Positions 11,297-22,300 of a DNA stretch of 64,000 nt are shown here, piece by piece. The first letter of the stretch is position 1, and each line of letters starts with the position of its first letter. Location: NCBI RefSeq assembly GCF_020509005.1, contig NC_063016.1, forward strand, positions 248,001-312,000. Direction: 5' to 3'. A program made the translations under genes and the position numbers. This DNA comes from Fulvia fulva (lineage: Eukaryota > Ascomycota > Dothideomycetes > Mycosphaerellales > Mycosphaerellaceae). The notes beneath the pieces are model-generated. The model worked only from the letters and a program-made list of their open reading frames with translations, did no database searches and was not told where the DNA came from.

Positions 11297-11816
11297 TGTC
11301 ATAGTCTCCCTATAGAGAGTATAGAAGGTGGGGACAGAAGAGCCTTAGAGTACTCAGAAGTCGTTAAGAAGTAACAGTCTAGCTTAGTGTGTAAGCGCTA
11401 AGAATTATATGCCCCGTAATATTCACTACGGGACCTAGCCCTCTAAATTTACCCCTCTACTAAACCTTGATAGATTCACTTCGGCTCGTGACTATGTGAC
11501 TTACGGCACTCCCGCGAGCACCCGCGACTACGCTAGACCCTAGAAGAAGCACGTAGAAGACTCGGAACGTAGGGCAGGTTAGAATAAGGTTTTGAGTAAA
11601 GCTACTAAGCGCGGCTTCGTACGGGTTAGCCCTATTAATACGGGGACACGTACTCGCGAGGGTCGCGTATAAATATCTGGCCTTCCCTAGGCCTCTCTTA
11701 CTTTCTTCGTCTTTTGTTTTGTGTAGCAATCATACTATACCCTTTTATATCTACACTTCGTACCTACATTCTCGCTTTCACCCTTATATCTTATAGGCTA
11801 GGCTCTCGCCCTAACA
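11297..11816 (+). repeat. LTR 1 of tandem Gypsy
   Basis: 520 bp, starts TGTCA and ends TAACA (TGACA before mutation, as kept in LTR 3). It has two near-copies of identical length at 17067 and 29911. TATAAATA lies at 11668 and GTCTTTTGT, complementary to the primer site after the LTR, at 11709. No target duplication matches across the outer LTRs (flanks CGCGC and GTACG). Confidence 0.9.
11668..11675 (+). promoter_or_regulatory. TATA box in LTR 1
   Basis: TATAAATA 41 nt before GTCTTTTGT, the segment expected at or near the transcript 5' end. Equivalent boxes occur in the other two LTR copies. Confidence 0.55.
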
Positions 11817-14800
11817 TTACAAAAGACTAATAAACCGTTAACTACTCGAGTCATCCTTATAGGTGACCACGCTACCGATAGAGGTGTCAACCTCGACAAC
11901 TAAGACACTCTATTCTACTTTAGTAAGTAGACTAACATCCCCTTCTCGAACGCCGCTACCTTCGGTGCCTAGGTAAACGCTAACCCCGACACCGCCTACG
12001 CTCTTATTAACCGCACCGTCTCCTCTTTCCGCGAGACCGCCTAGTAGGTCGAGCAAGCAAATAACTAAGCAACATACCTTCAAGGTATTATAAACACCTT
12101 CTAGAACCTCGCCCCGTACGCCGACGATAACCGCCGCTAGTACTTCTCTAAGAAGGTTAACGACCTAGACGAGTTCGACGGTAATAAGAGCAAGTTTAAG
12201 GCATTTGAGACACAGCTCACTATTAAGCTATTGGCTAATGCCGACCACTTTCCGTAAGAGAAGGATAAAGTTACGTACGTCTTCTCCCTCCTTTAGGGAG
12301 ACGCCGCGGCTTAGGTATAACACTATATCGACAACGCTACGTAGACTATCGGCTGCCCGGACGTCCTTACCTTAATATAGGACCTCCGTACTACCTTTAG
12401 TGATCTAGACCGTAGAGCCACCGCCTAGAACGCTATCTATAACCTCCTCTAGAAGAATAAGAGCTTCGCCGAGTACCTCGCGGCCTTTAACCGCGACATC
12501 GGGTTCACCGGCTATAACGAAGAGACTAAGAAGAGCACTCTCCGCCGTGGTTTGTTAGTAGAGCTTCTTCGAGCCCTCGAGGACAAGGACGTCGGTACTA
12601 TAAGCTTCCGTAAGCTCGTCGAGACCTACTAGCGCCTCGACTCTAATATAAAACATACCGCCTCTCTCCTCGCTTCCCGTTCTTAAGGTCGTTAGCCTCG
12701 TAGTCCCGGAAGCCACTTCGCTACTCTACTAGGCGCCGCCGCTCCTACGGCTCTCCCTCCCGTCTCTATAGGTAACGCTATAGATCTTAGCGCTAGTACC
12801 GCCGTCCCTCGAGTCTAGGGCCTCGTTAACGGTAAGCTTACTCCCGAAGAGAAGCTTCGCCGTCGCTAGGCCGGACTCTATACCTACTACGGCGGTCTAG
12901 GCTATATCGTAGCTAACTGTCCGTAGCTCGCTACCCGTAACGCCCGTAACCCGGTTCGCGGCGCTATCGGCGCTATCGAGCCTACTCCTACTACTCCCGC
13001 TAAGTGGGAAAAAGCCTAGGTCTTCCTTATCGACGCGATGAAGACTAAGAACAACGTTTACCGAAAGTGAAGAGAGGAAAGAAGTTGAGGATCAATATAG
13101 TATAGCTAGACCTATACGACGAGACGGGCAAGGACTACGCTTATAAACCGTTCGTCACGAATATAAATATCGGCTTAAAGAAACTCTCTTCTTCCAATCT
13201 CACTCTTATAGACACTAGCGTACTAGGCGAGTCTTTTATAGACTATAAACTCGCGACCTCTCTTAACCTCGAACCCTAGGAACTAAAGTACCCTCGCACC
13301 CTTGAACTCTTTAACGGTACGGAGACTACTACTAGTAAGATTACTTATGTTATACACACGTTAATCACCCTCGGAGGCAAGCGTATGTCGATTACTAGCT
13401 TCCTTACGTCCCTACCGTATTAGAAGTTTATCCTCGGCCTCCCCTAGTTTAGACGACACCGACCTATTATCGACTAGACTTCCCTTACTATCAGCTTCCC
13501 TCTAGAAGTTCCTCCGGCACCTCCGCCTTCTCCGCCGCCTTAGCGCGGTCCTGAGTATACTAAGATCTTCTAGGTAAACGCCGCTGCCTTTACTACTACT
13601 ACTAAGTAGCCTAAAGCTTAAGTCTTCGCCGCCTCTCTCCGCGATATCGACATCGCCCTCGAGAAGCTCGATAAGAAGCGTACACCTACCGACCCTACTA
13701 CGAAGGTCCCTCCTTAGGCACACTACATCCTCTACGTATTCGATACTAAAGCCGTAGACGAGCTACCTCCTTATCGCCCTTACGACCACAAGATTAAGCT
13801 AGAAGAAGGTATAGAGACACCGTTCGGACCGTTATATTCTATGTCCCGAGAAGAGCTTATCGTCCTTAAGAGATACCTCGAAGAGAACCTAAAGAAGGGG
13901 TTCATTCGAGCGAGCCGTTCTAGCGCTAGTAGTCCCGTCATGTTCGTTAAGAAGCCCGGCGGTAGTCTACGCTTCTACGTAGACTACCGAGGCTTAAACG
14001 CTATTATAAAGAAGAACCGCTACCTAATACCGTTGATTTAGGAGACGCTCGAGCGCCTCTCTAAGGCTAAGTACTTTACTAAGCTCGATGTTATCGCTAC
14101 GTTTAACAAGTTACGAATAGTAGAAGGACACGAGTATCTTATAGCCTTCCGTACTCGCTACGGGCTATTCGAGTCGCTCGTTATACCCTTCGGCGTTTAT
14201 AACGGGCCTAGTACCTTCTAGAACTTTATTAACGACATCCTTTAGGAGTTCCTCGATCAGTTCTATACTGCCTATATCGACGACATCCTAGTCTATAGCG
14301 AGACTAAGGAGGAGCACCGCGAGTACGTCTATAAGGTCCTTTAGAAGCTCGTAGACGCCGGCTTATAGCTCGATATCGACAAGTACGAGTTTAAGAAGAC
14401 CGAAGTCAAGTTCCTTAGTTTGATTATTACCGTAGACGGTATCAAGATAGACTAAGAGAAGATCGACGCTATCGTCGAATAGGATACTCCTACGAACGTT
14501 AAAGAGGTCTAGGGTTTCCTAGGCTTTACTAACTTCTACCGCCGCTTTATCTACGTATTTTCGGGCGTAGTACGCCCTTTGACGAAGCTTACGCGTAAGG
14601 GTAAGAAGTTCGCCTAGACCGACGAATGCTAGGAGGCTTTTGACTTGCTTAAAGCGAAGTTTGTTAAGAACCCGCTTCTACGGCACTTCGATTTCGAACT
14701 AGAGACCCGTATAGAGACCGACGTATCCGACGGCGTAGTAGGCGGTGTCCTACTATAACGCCGCTCGCCTAAATCCCCCTAGTTACCTATCGCCTTCCTC

Positions 14801-17066
14801 TCTAAGAAGATGACCGCTACGGAGTATAACTACGAGATCTACGACAAGGAGCTTCTCGCTATCGTTAAAGCTTTCGAAGAGTAGCGCCCGAGCTCGAAGG
14901 CTCTACTATACCCGTCTAAGTAAGCTCCGACTATAAGAACCTCGTCTACTTTATAAAGAGTAAGCTACTTAATCGTCGCTAGGCCCGCTAGAGCGAGTTC
15001 CTCTCCCGGTTCAACTTCGTGATCTCGTATACGCCCGGTAAGGCTAACTCGATAGCCGACGCCCTTACCCGCCGCCCTAGTAACTCTCTAGTTGATCGAA
15101 GAGGGGGCCGGCAAATCGTAGGGCAACAAGTTATTAAAGAGCATAACCTCTCTTCCGAGCTTCGAGAGTACCTATCGAACGGCTAGCCTACGCTCGCCGC
15201 TTCCTTTACTACTCTCGTGCTCGCTCCTACCTACCTTAACGAGAGTAACGATAAATCCGAGCCTAAAGAATACGCCTCGGACGCTAAGGACTTAAACGAC
15301 GATAAAGAGGGCTTAGTAACGACCGACGGCTTATCCGAATTAGACTTTAAGGGGTTTGATAATAAGGAGCAGCCCGAAGGCATTATAGTACGAGTACGAA
15401 TAGCGTACGATGCCGACATAGACGCCTAAGAGTTAGTTTAGGCCCTTGAATCTAGCGCGAGGACATTCCCGGGCTTCTCGCTATCCGAGTACGAGCTCTA
15501 GGGAGGTGTCGTCTACTTCCGTAAGAAGCTTTACGTACCGTAGCCCGAAGGCTCTAATATCCGAGCTAAGATTCTTCAAATCATCTACGACTCCGCCTCT
15601 AGGGGTCACCTAGGCGTAGCTAAGACCTACAAGCTCCTCGCTAGGTATTACTAGTGGCCGTATTCCTAGAAGGACGTCCGCCGCTACGTACTAAACTACG
15701 CTACTTACCGAAGAGCTAAAGCTAACCGCTACCGTCCCTACGGTCTCTTACACCCTCTCCCGGCTCCTGATCGTCCGTAGAAGCACATTACTATAGACTT
15801 TATTACCGATCTTCCTTACGGTAAGACCTTTAGCGGCGTAAAAGTAAAGGCCCTTCTAGTGATCGTAGACCGTTACTCTAAGGACCGGTATATAATCCCG
15901 TGCTAGAGCATGACCGTAAAGGAGACTACTCGCTTATTCTACGAATTCGTCTAGCGCTTTTAAGGCCTCCCGGATAGCATCACCTCTAATAGAGGCACCT
16001 AGTTCATCTCGCACTTCTAGAAGCGTCTATATACTATCCTAGGCATTAAGTATAACCTCTCGACTAGTTTTTAGCTACAGACCGACGGCCAGACCGAAAT
16101 TACGAACGCTATCCTCGAGTAGGTCCTTCGTTACTTCGTCGACTACTACTAGAAGGATTAGCCTTAGTATATCCCTACGGTAGAGTTCGCTACTCGTAAC
16201 TAGGACTCGGAGACTACTAGCTACTCTCCCTTCTATACTACGAGAGGTTACTACCCTCGTATAGGTATAGAACTAGAAGAACCTCTCCCGCCTACCGAAG
16301 ACGTAAACGAGTAAGTAGTAGACAAGTTCGCTACTATACTCTTACAGATCTATAAAGAAGTTCACGACGAGATAGTATACGTATAAGCAATCTACGAGGA
16401 TCAAGCCAATCGTCGTCGCTAGCTAGCTCCCGACTACTAAGTAGGCGATATAGTCTACCTTAACTCTAAGAACATTAAGACGGACCGCCCCTCTAAGAAG
16501 CTAAACTAGAAGAACCTAGGTCCTTTTAAGATCACCGAGCGTATTAGTTTATACGCCTACCGTCTAGCTCTTCCTACGAACATAAAGATCTACGACGTCT
16601 TCTATCCCGTACGCCTTCGGCCGTCGGCTAAGGACCTATTCCCGAACTAAAACTAAGACATACTAGGTCCTCCCGATAAAGTAGAAGTCGACGAGCCTAT
16701 TAACCTACCTTCTAACGACTATACCGTCCGTAAGATCCGGGGAATCCGCGTAGAGCCTAACGACGTTAAAGGACTACCGCCGATCAAGTATAAAGTCGAA
16801 TAGTAAGGTTACCCTAAGTAGGATACCTTATAGGAACCTATCTAATATATTATCTTCAATCGTCAAGTAATCGAAGAATACTACGCCCGCGTAGACGGCC
16901 TAGAAGTCAATATCGGTAGGCTCTTCGAATCTGAGCTCTTCGACGGGGCTTACTAATAGTATATCGACTATAACATTAGGCCTAGGCCTAGTACTGAAGC
17001 TAAACATCCTCGATATATAGAACTACTACGGCTTCGTAGGAACTTAGCTTTGTTCGGGGGGGCTAC
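11817..17066 (+). pseudogene. Gypsy chromovirus internal region, copy A (RIP-inactivated)
   Basis: About 5.25 kb whose gag-pol frame can be followed through many stops. Gag runs from about 12100 to 13070 with a former CCHC knuckle near 12880-12920, now read as YTYYGGLGYIVANCP: Cys and His have become Tyr. Protease and then RT follow, with [19 protein letters not shown] near 13945 and YIDDILVY near 14275. RNase H lies around 14700-15080 (ending YTPGKANSIADALTRRP). Integrase covers about 15540-16300, including TDGQTE near 16082. A degraded chromodomain-like end follows near 16790-16950. Almost every Gln is TAG/TAA and Trp is TAG. Ty3/Gypsy, chromovirus-like; inactive. Confidence 0.88.
11819..11827 (+). 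other. Primer-binding site, self-priming type
   Basis: ACAAAAGAC begins 3 nt after the LTR and is exactly complementary to GTCTTTTGT inside the same LTR (11709-11717), which sits near the predicted transcript start. The same arrangement recurs after LTR 2 (17589-17597). This matches the Tf1/sushi self-priming design, in which the RNA's own 5' end primes reverse transcription. Confidence 0.6.
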
Positions 17067-17586
17067 TATTATAGTCTCCCTATAGAGAGTACAGAAGGTA
17101 GGGATAGAAGAGCCTTAGAGTGCTTAGAAGTCGTTAAGAAGTGATAGTCTAGCTTAGTATATAAGCGCTAAGAATTATATACCCCGTAATATTTACTACG
17201 GGACCTAGCCCTCTAAATTCACCCCTCTACTAAACCTTAACAGATTTACTTCGGCTCGTGACTATATGACTTACGGTACTCCCGCGAGCACCCGCGACTA
17301 CGCTAGACCCTAGAAGAAGCACGTAGAAGACTCGGAACGTAGGGCAGGTTGGAATAAGGTTTTGAGCAAAGCTACTAAGCGCGGCTTCGTACGGGTTAGC
17401 CCTATTAATACGGGGACACGTACTCGCGAGGGTCGCGTATAAATATCTAGCCTTCCCTAGGCCTCTCTTGCTTCCTTCGTCTTTTGTTTTGTATAGTAAT
17501 CATACTATACCCTTTTATATCTACACTTCGTACCTATATTCTCGCTTTCACCCTTATATCTTATAGGCTAGGCTCTCGCCCTAACA
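17067..17586 (+). repeat. LTR 2 of tandem Gypsy, shared
   Basis: 520 bp, starts TATTA (TGTCA after C-to-T and G-to-A changes) and ends TAACA. It is preceded by a G-run polypurine tract (CGGGGGGGC) and followed by the primer-binding site. It serves both as 3' LTR of copy A and 5' LTR of copy B. Confidence 0.9.
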
Positions 17587-18365
17587 TTACAAAAGACTAA
17601 CAAACCGTTAACTACTCGAGTCATCCTTATAGGTGACTACGCTACCGATAGAGGTGTCAACCTCGATAAATAAGACACTCTATTCCACTTTAGTAAGTAG
17701 ACTAACATCCCCTTCTCGAACGCCGCTACCTTCGGTGCCTAGGCAAACGCTAACCCCGACACCGCCTACGCTCTTATTAACCGCACCGTCTCCTCTTTCC
17801 GCGAAACCGCCTAGTAGGTCGAGTAAGCAAACAACTAAGTAATATACCTTCAAGGTATTATAAACACCTTCTAGAACCTCGCCCCGTACGCCGACGACAA
17901 CCGCCGCTAGTACTCCTCTAAGAAGGTTAACGACCTAGACGAGTTCGACGGTAATAAGAGTAAGTTTAAGGCATTTAAGACATAGATTACTATCAAGCTA
18001 TTAGCTAATGCCGACCACTTTCCGTAAGAGAAGGACAAAGTTACGTATGTCTTCTCCCTCCTTCGGGGAGACGCCGCGGCTTAGGTATAATACTATATCG
18101 ATAACGCTACGTAGACTATCGGCTGCCCGGACGTCCTTACCTTAATATAGGACCTCCGTGCTACCTTTAGTGATCTAGACCGTAGAGCCACCGCCTAGAA
18201 CGCTATCTATAACCTCCTCTAGAAGAACAAGAGCTTCGCCGAGTACCTCGCGGCCTTTAACCGCGACATCGGGTTCACCGGCTATAACGAAGAGACTAAG
18301 AAGAGCACTCTCCGCCGTGGTTTATTAGTAGAGCTTCTTCGAGCCCTCGAGGACAAGGACGTCGG
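17587..18365 (+). pseudogene. Gypsy copy B, 5' gag part
   Basis: Near-identical to 11817-12600 of copy A, differing mainly at CA/TA and TG/TA positions. It is interrupted within gag by the 7-kb chromovirus and resumes at 25434 after the GTCGG duplication. Confidence 0.88.
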
Positions 18366-18737
18366 TGTTATGTCTCGTTCCAGGGCTAGTCTCAAAGAGG
18401 AGATCAGTCAAGTCACGTGGCGGTATTCTTTGGAGAGGCTGAAGCAAGCTGAGCGAAGATGAATGATTGAGATAGAAGTCGTATTCCAATCAGTGAGATA
18501 GTAACATGAGTTGAACGCCTCGAAGCCATAAGGGCATCTCGTCGTTCCTAAATACAAAGGAGACATCGCCATTCCAGGCGATGATCAATGTGATCAGTGT
18601 GATCAGTGTCGCTGAGCATACTGATCACTGAGCACTGATCACCCCTGTCACGTGACAGGTGATCAGTTCTAGTGAGGCAGGGTCCCGTGACTCTACAGGT
18701 GAGGGTTGTGGGGCAGCGCGCTGCTTAAACAGTAACA
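18366..18737 (-). repeat. 3' LTR of the 7-kb chromovirus
   Basis: 372 bp, differing from the 5' LTR by one base near the plus-strand right end (cttaaacA versus cttaaacC). It contains the TGATCA cluster (18582-18665). Because the accessory gene reads away from this LTR, its promoter may lie in or just beside it. Confidence 0.93.
18582..18665. promoter_or_regulatory. TGATCA/CACGTG cluster in LTR U3
   Basis: Six TGATCA palindromes within about 85 bp, partly as direct GTGATCAGT units and partly as facing ACTGATCA units. A TGTCACGTGACA palindrome (E-box core CACGTG) follows. The same cluster is present in the other LTR at 25278-25361. It lies upstream of the predicted TATA box on the sense strand, fitting an enhancer. 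Confidence 0.5.
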
Positions 18738-18750
18738 CCATCCCCTTTTT
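18738..18750 (-). other. Polypurine tract
   Basis: The sense strand reads AAAAAGGGGATGG directly before the 3' LTR (TGTTAC). The small LTR element at 57791 has the closely similar AGAAGGGGGATGG in the same place, linking the two families. Confidence 0.75.
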
Positions 18751-18822
18751 AGCCTAGCTCAGTCCCTTGAGCTTACTTATGATGGTGACGTCCCCAGGTC
18801 TGTTTCTTCATGGCTTTCTGCG

Positions 18823-19380
18823 ATGCCTAACCCACAACGCCCTTCTAGCACAATCCGTCGCCGTCGTCTTTACGATTTTGTCGAGTCCGCGGGCGAAGTC
18901 ATGGTCAAGAAGTGTTCGTCGTGCGAGAGGCATGGTCGTGTGTGCAAGGTGCACATTCGCTCTGGAAAATGTAGCGAGTGTCTTCGTCGTGGCCAGCGTT
19001 GCGACGTAAAGGTGACTCAGTCGGAGTTCAAGAGGTTGGCGGAGGAGAAGGTTCGTCTTCGGGAGAAGATCCAGGAGTCCCGGGCTGCGCAAGAGGAGGC
19101 GATGCGCATACATGAAAAGGCCTTAGAAGACCTCAAAGTCGCAAGGGCTCGGGAGGAGCGCCTGCGCCAGCAGATGGACTTGATCGATCGCCGTGCTGAA
19201 GAGGCGATCTCCGTCGAAGAGCGGAGTATTGAGGAGCAGGAGGCCGCGGAGGCTTCTTCACTGCTTCCGGAGGTGGAGACCGTTGGTCTCTCATTAAGCC
19301 TGTCTCCTAGCACCTGGGGTGCTCTAGAGGGTTTCGGTGACGACTTCTGGGAGATCCCCGAGCTGCTGCCGGCGGGTTGA
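18823..19380 (+). CDS. Antisense accessory protein, Zn2Cys6-like plus coiled coil
   Basis: A 185-residue frame on the strand opposite gag-pol, between the 3' LTR and pol; its last 74 nt overlap the pol 3' end convergently. The N-terminus is basic (SSTIRRRRLY, 8-17). Six cysteines at 31, 34, 41, 50, 53 and 60 give C-x2-C-x6-C-x8-C-x2-C-x6-C, the spacing of Gal4-type Zn2Cys6 clusters. Residues about 68-145 are rich in Glu, Arg, Lys and Leu and should form a long coiled coil. The C-terminus is acidic and hydrophobic (FGDDFWEIPELL), like an activation segment. A homologue lies in the same antisense position in the element at 57791-60157. Function is unknown; a nuclear DNA-binding or regulatory role is inferred. 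Start chosen at the first ATG of this frame; two upstream out-of-frame ATGs exist. Confidence 0.7.
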   Translation: MPNPQRPSSTIRRRRLYDFVESAGEVMVKKCSSCERHGRVCKVHIRSGKCSECLRRGQRCDVKVTQSEFKRLAEEKVRLREKIQESRAAQEEAMRIHEKALEDLKVARAREERLRQQMDLIDRRAEEAISVEERSIEEQEAAEASSLLPEVETVGLSLSLSPSTWGALEGFGDDFWEIPELLPAG

Positions 19381-22300
19381 CGGGTACGTTTGCGTTGTGG
19401 TATTCCTGTATTCTTTGCTGACAGCTCCGTAGGTTCGCTTTTGGTTCCCAGGTATTTTCTGATTCGTCGTATCCTTTCCACTTGACAAGGTATCGCTGAC
19501 CTTTTTTGTCCAGGATTTTTTCGACCTCGAATTCGGTTTCTTCCTCTGGCTGGTAATGAAATGATTGTTGGCATGGTGTTCCGGGGTCCGCTGGTTCCAG
19601 CATAGATATGTGGAATACTGGGTGGATTTTTGCGTCTTTGGGCAGCCGTAGTCGGTAGTTGACTGGTCCTCGAGATTCTTCAACGAGAAATGGTCCGACT
19701 TTCACATGGTCCAGTTTCTTGGTCTTTCTTCTTGTTCTGAGATTTTTGGTGAGAAGATAGACCTTATCCCCCTTCTTTAGCTGAGGTGCCATTTGTCGTT
19801 TTTGTCGGGAGGTTGATAGTTTCCCCTGGCTCTTCTCGATTTCTTTGCTGACAGTTTCGTGTACCCTCTTCAGGTCTTGTGTCGTGGCGATAGCTCTGTC
19901 AGCTTGTGGGTGTTTTCCTTCTTCGCCAAACAGTGTAGGATGTTTTCCGTAGTTTGCGAAGAATGGTGTCTCGTCCGTCGTCTCGGATTTATGATTGTTC
20001 AGTGCTAATTGCGCCATGGGTAGGAGTGATACCCAATTGTCTTGTGCGTAATTTACGTAGTGTCGAAGGTATTGTTCCAGTGTCTGGTTTGTTCTTTCCG
20101 TTTGTCCGTCCGTCTGCGGATGGTACGCTGTCGACAGCTTGTGTTGTATGCCGATCGTTGACACTAGAGTCTTCCAGTAATTCGATGTGAATAGCTTGTC
20201 ACGGTCGGTGATGAAAACCTTAGGGAATCCGTGATATCGAACTAGTCTGTCGAGAACAAGGTATCCGAGTTGCTCTGCGGTATATGTCTCGCTCGCTGGT
20301 ATGAAGTGTGCATATTTGGTTAGGCGGTCGACCATGACTAGAATCATGTCGTAGGTAGTGCCTGTTGCCTTGTCCGCTGAGTTGGGTAACTTGGTAATAA
20401 AGTCCATCGTTACTTCATCCCACGGTTGTGTCGGTGGTTTCCTGAACTGTATTTGTCCGTACTTCTCGTGTCGTGCAGCCTTGTTCTGTTGACAGTGCAC
20501 GCATCGTTTGATGTACTGTAGCACTTTCTGTCTCATCTGCGGGAATGAGAAGCTCCGCTGCATGACCTCGAGAGTTTTCGTGGTTCCAGGATGTCCATAT
20601 GTTGGATTGTCGTGATGTTGTCGTATGCATTCTTCTTCTCGTTCCCTCGGTACCTGGTACTTCCCGTGTGCTAGTGGGAACTGTTCCGTGGTATCCTGAA
20701 GGACTTGCACTATGTTGTTGAACTCCTTTGTGTTGGCGCTCAGACTCCCGTCGTGGTTAGTCTTAAGTACTTGTTGCCGTACCGGTTCTTTGCCTTCCAT
20801 GTAGTCGCTTCTTCGGCTTAGTGCGTCGGCCCTACCATTGTCTTTGCCGGGTGTATAGCGGATTTCGAACTTGTACTGACCGAGCAGTTCCGACCAGCGG
20901 GACTGCCTTCGTGTTAGCACTTTTGTCGTAGTGAAGTAAGTGAGATTCTTATGATCAGAAAGAATCGTCAGCTTGGGTGCTCCTTCTGCGTATACCCTCC
21001 AGTGCTGCATCGCAGCGACAATGGCGAGAAGTTCCTTGTCATGGATGTCGTAGTTTTGTTCCGCGGGTGTCATTTTTCTTGAGTAATAGGCCACCGGGTG
21101 TCGTTTCCCATCATGTTCTTGAGTAAGGCATGCTCCTATGGCCATGTCCGATGCGTCCGTCTCGATCTGGACTTCTTTCGTACCGTCGAATAGTCGTAGC
21201 GTAGGTGCTGAGGCGCATTGTTCCTTGAGTAATTCGAATGCTTGCTGTTCTTTGGTGCCCCAGGCCCATTTGGTATCCTTTCTGGTGAGTGCCGTCATTG
21301 CCGCTGCTGTCTTGGAGTAGTCCTTAATGAACTTGCGGTTGTAATTCGCTAGTCCCAAGAAGGATTGTACGTCCTTGACGTTCGCTGGTTTTGGCCACTC
21401 CCGGATGGATTGCGTCTTTGCTGGATCGATTCTTATCCCCGTCGTGCTTATAATAAAGCCGAGGAACTTGACTTCTTTCTTGTGGAACTCGCATTTTTCT
21501 GGTGCCGTCTTGAACCCTGCTTGTGTGAGTCGTTCGAAGACGTCCCGGACTTTCTTAACGTGATCTTGGAGCGGTCCTTTCGTGTATACCAGTATGTCAT
21601 CCATGTAGGCGATAACGCAGACGTCGAGAAGATCTCGTAACGTCTCGTTAACGAGGTCCTGGCAGGATGCTGGTGCATTAGTCAAACCCATGGGCATGAC
21701 TAAGAATTCGTAGAGTCCATATCTTGTCCTGAATGCGGTCTTCCATTCTTCGCCTTCCGCCATGCGGATTGCGTAGAATGCGTCTCGTAAGTCGATTTTG
21801 GTGTACCAGTCTGATCCAGTAAGTCTGTCTTGTGCTTCTTCGATGTTCGGTAGTGGATATCGGTTCTTTATCGTGACCTCGTTCAACTTTCGGTAGTCTT
21901 GTACGAGTCGTAACTTCCCGTTTGGTTTTGGAACAAACATACATGGAGTTCCCGCGCTAGAGGTGGATCGTCGTATCCATCCTTTGGCGAGTTTCTCCTT
22001 CAGCCATTCTCGTAGGGTTTCTAGCTCTTTCTCGGACATTTGATATAGGGGTCCCCATGGAGGCTCTTTCCCTGGCTGAATGTTTATTTTGTGGTCCCAT
22101 GGTTGGTGTTTAGGAAGTGCGTCTTTGCCTTTTTCCTCTTCAAAGAGCCTCTTCCACCTGAGGTACTCCTTGGGAATGCTCGGTTCCGATATGCGGGCAT
22201 TCTTCGATGGTGCGTTACTTCCATCCGTTCCAGTGATTTCATGATCCGGCGGCCCCACGCCAGTATCTATCCCGGTCGAAGGTGGTTCTTGGTTCCTTCT

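Noticed and set aside
13841..14041. 66-codon open frame repeated at 26684-26884
   Set aside because: It is a stop-free piece of the RT domain in both RIP-mutated Gypsy copies, not an independent gene.
18767..19009. Alternative plus-strand frame upstream of the antisense gene
   Set aside because: It overlaps in another phase, lacks the Cys6 motif and has no counterpart in the second element.
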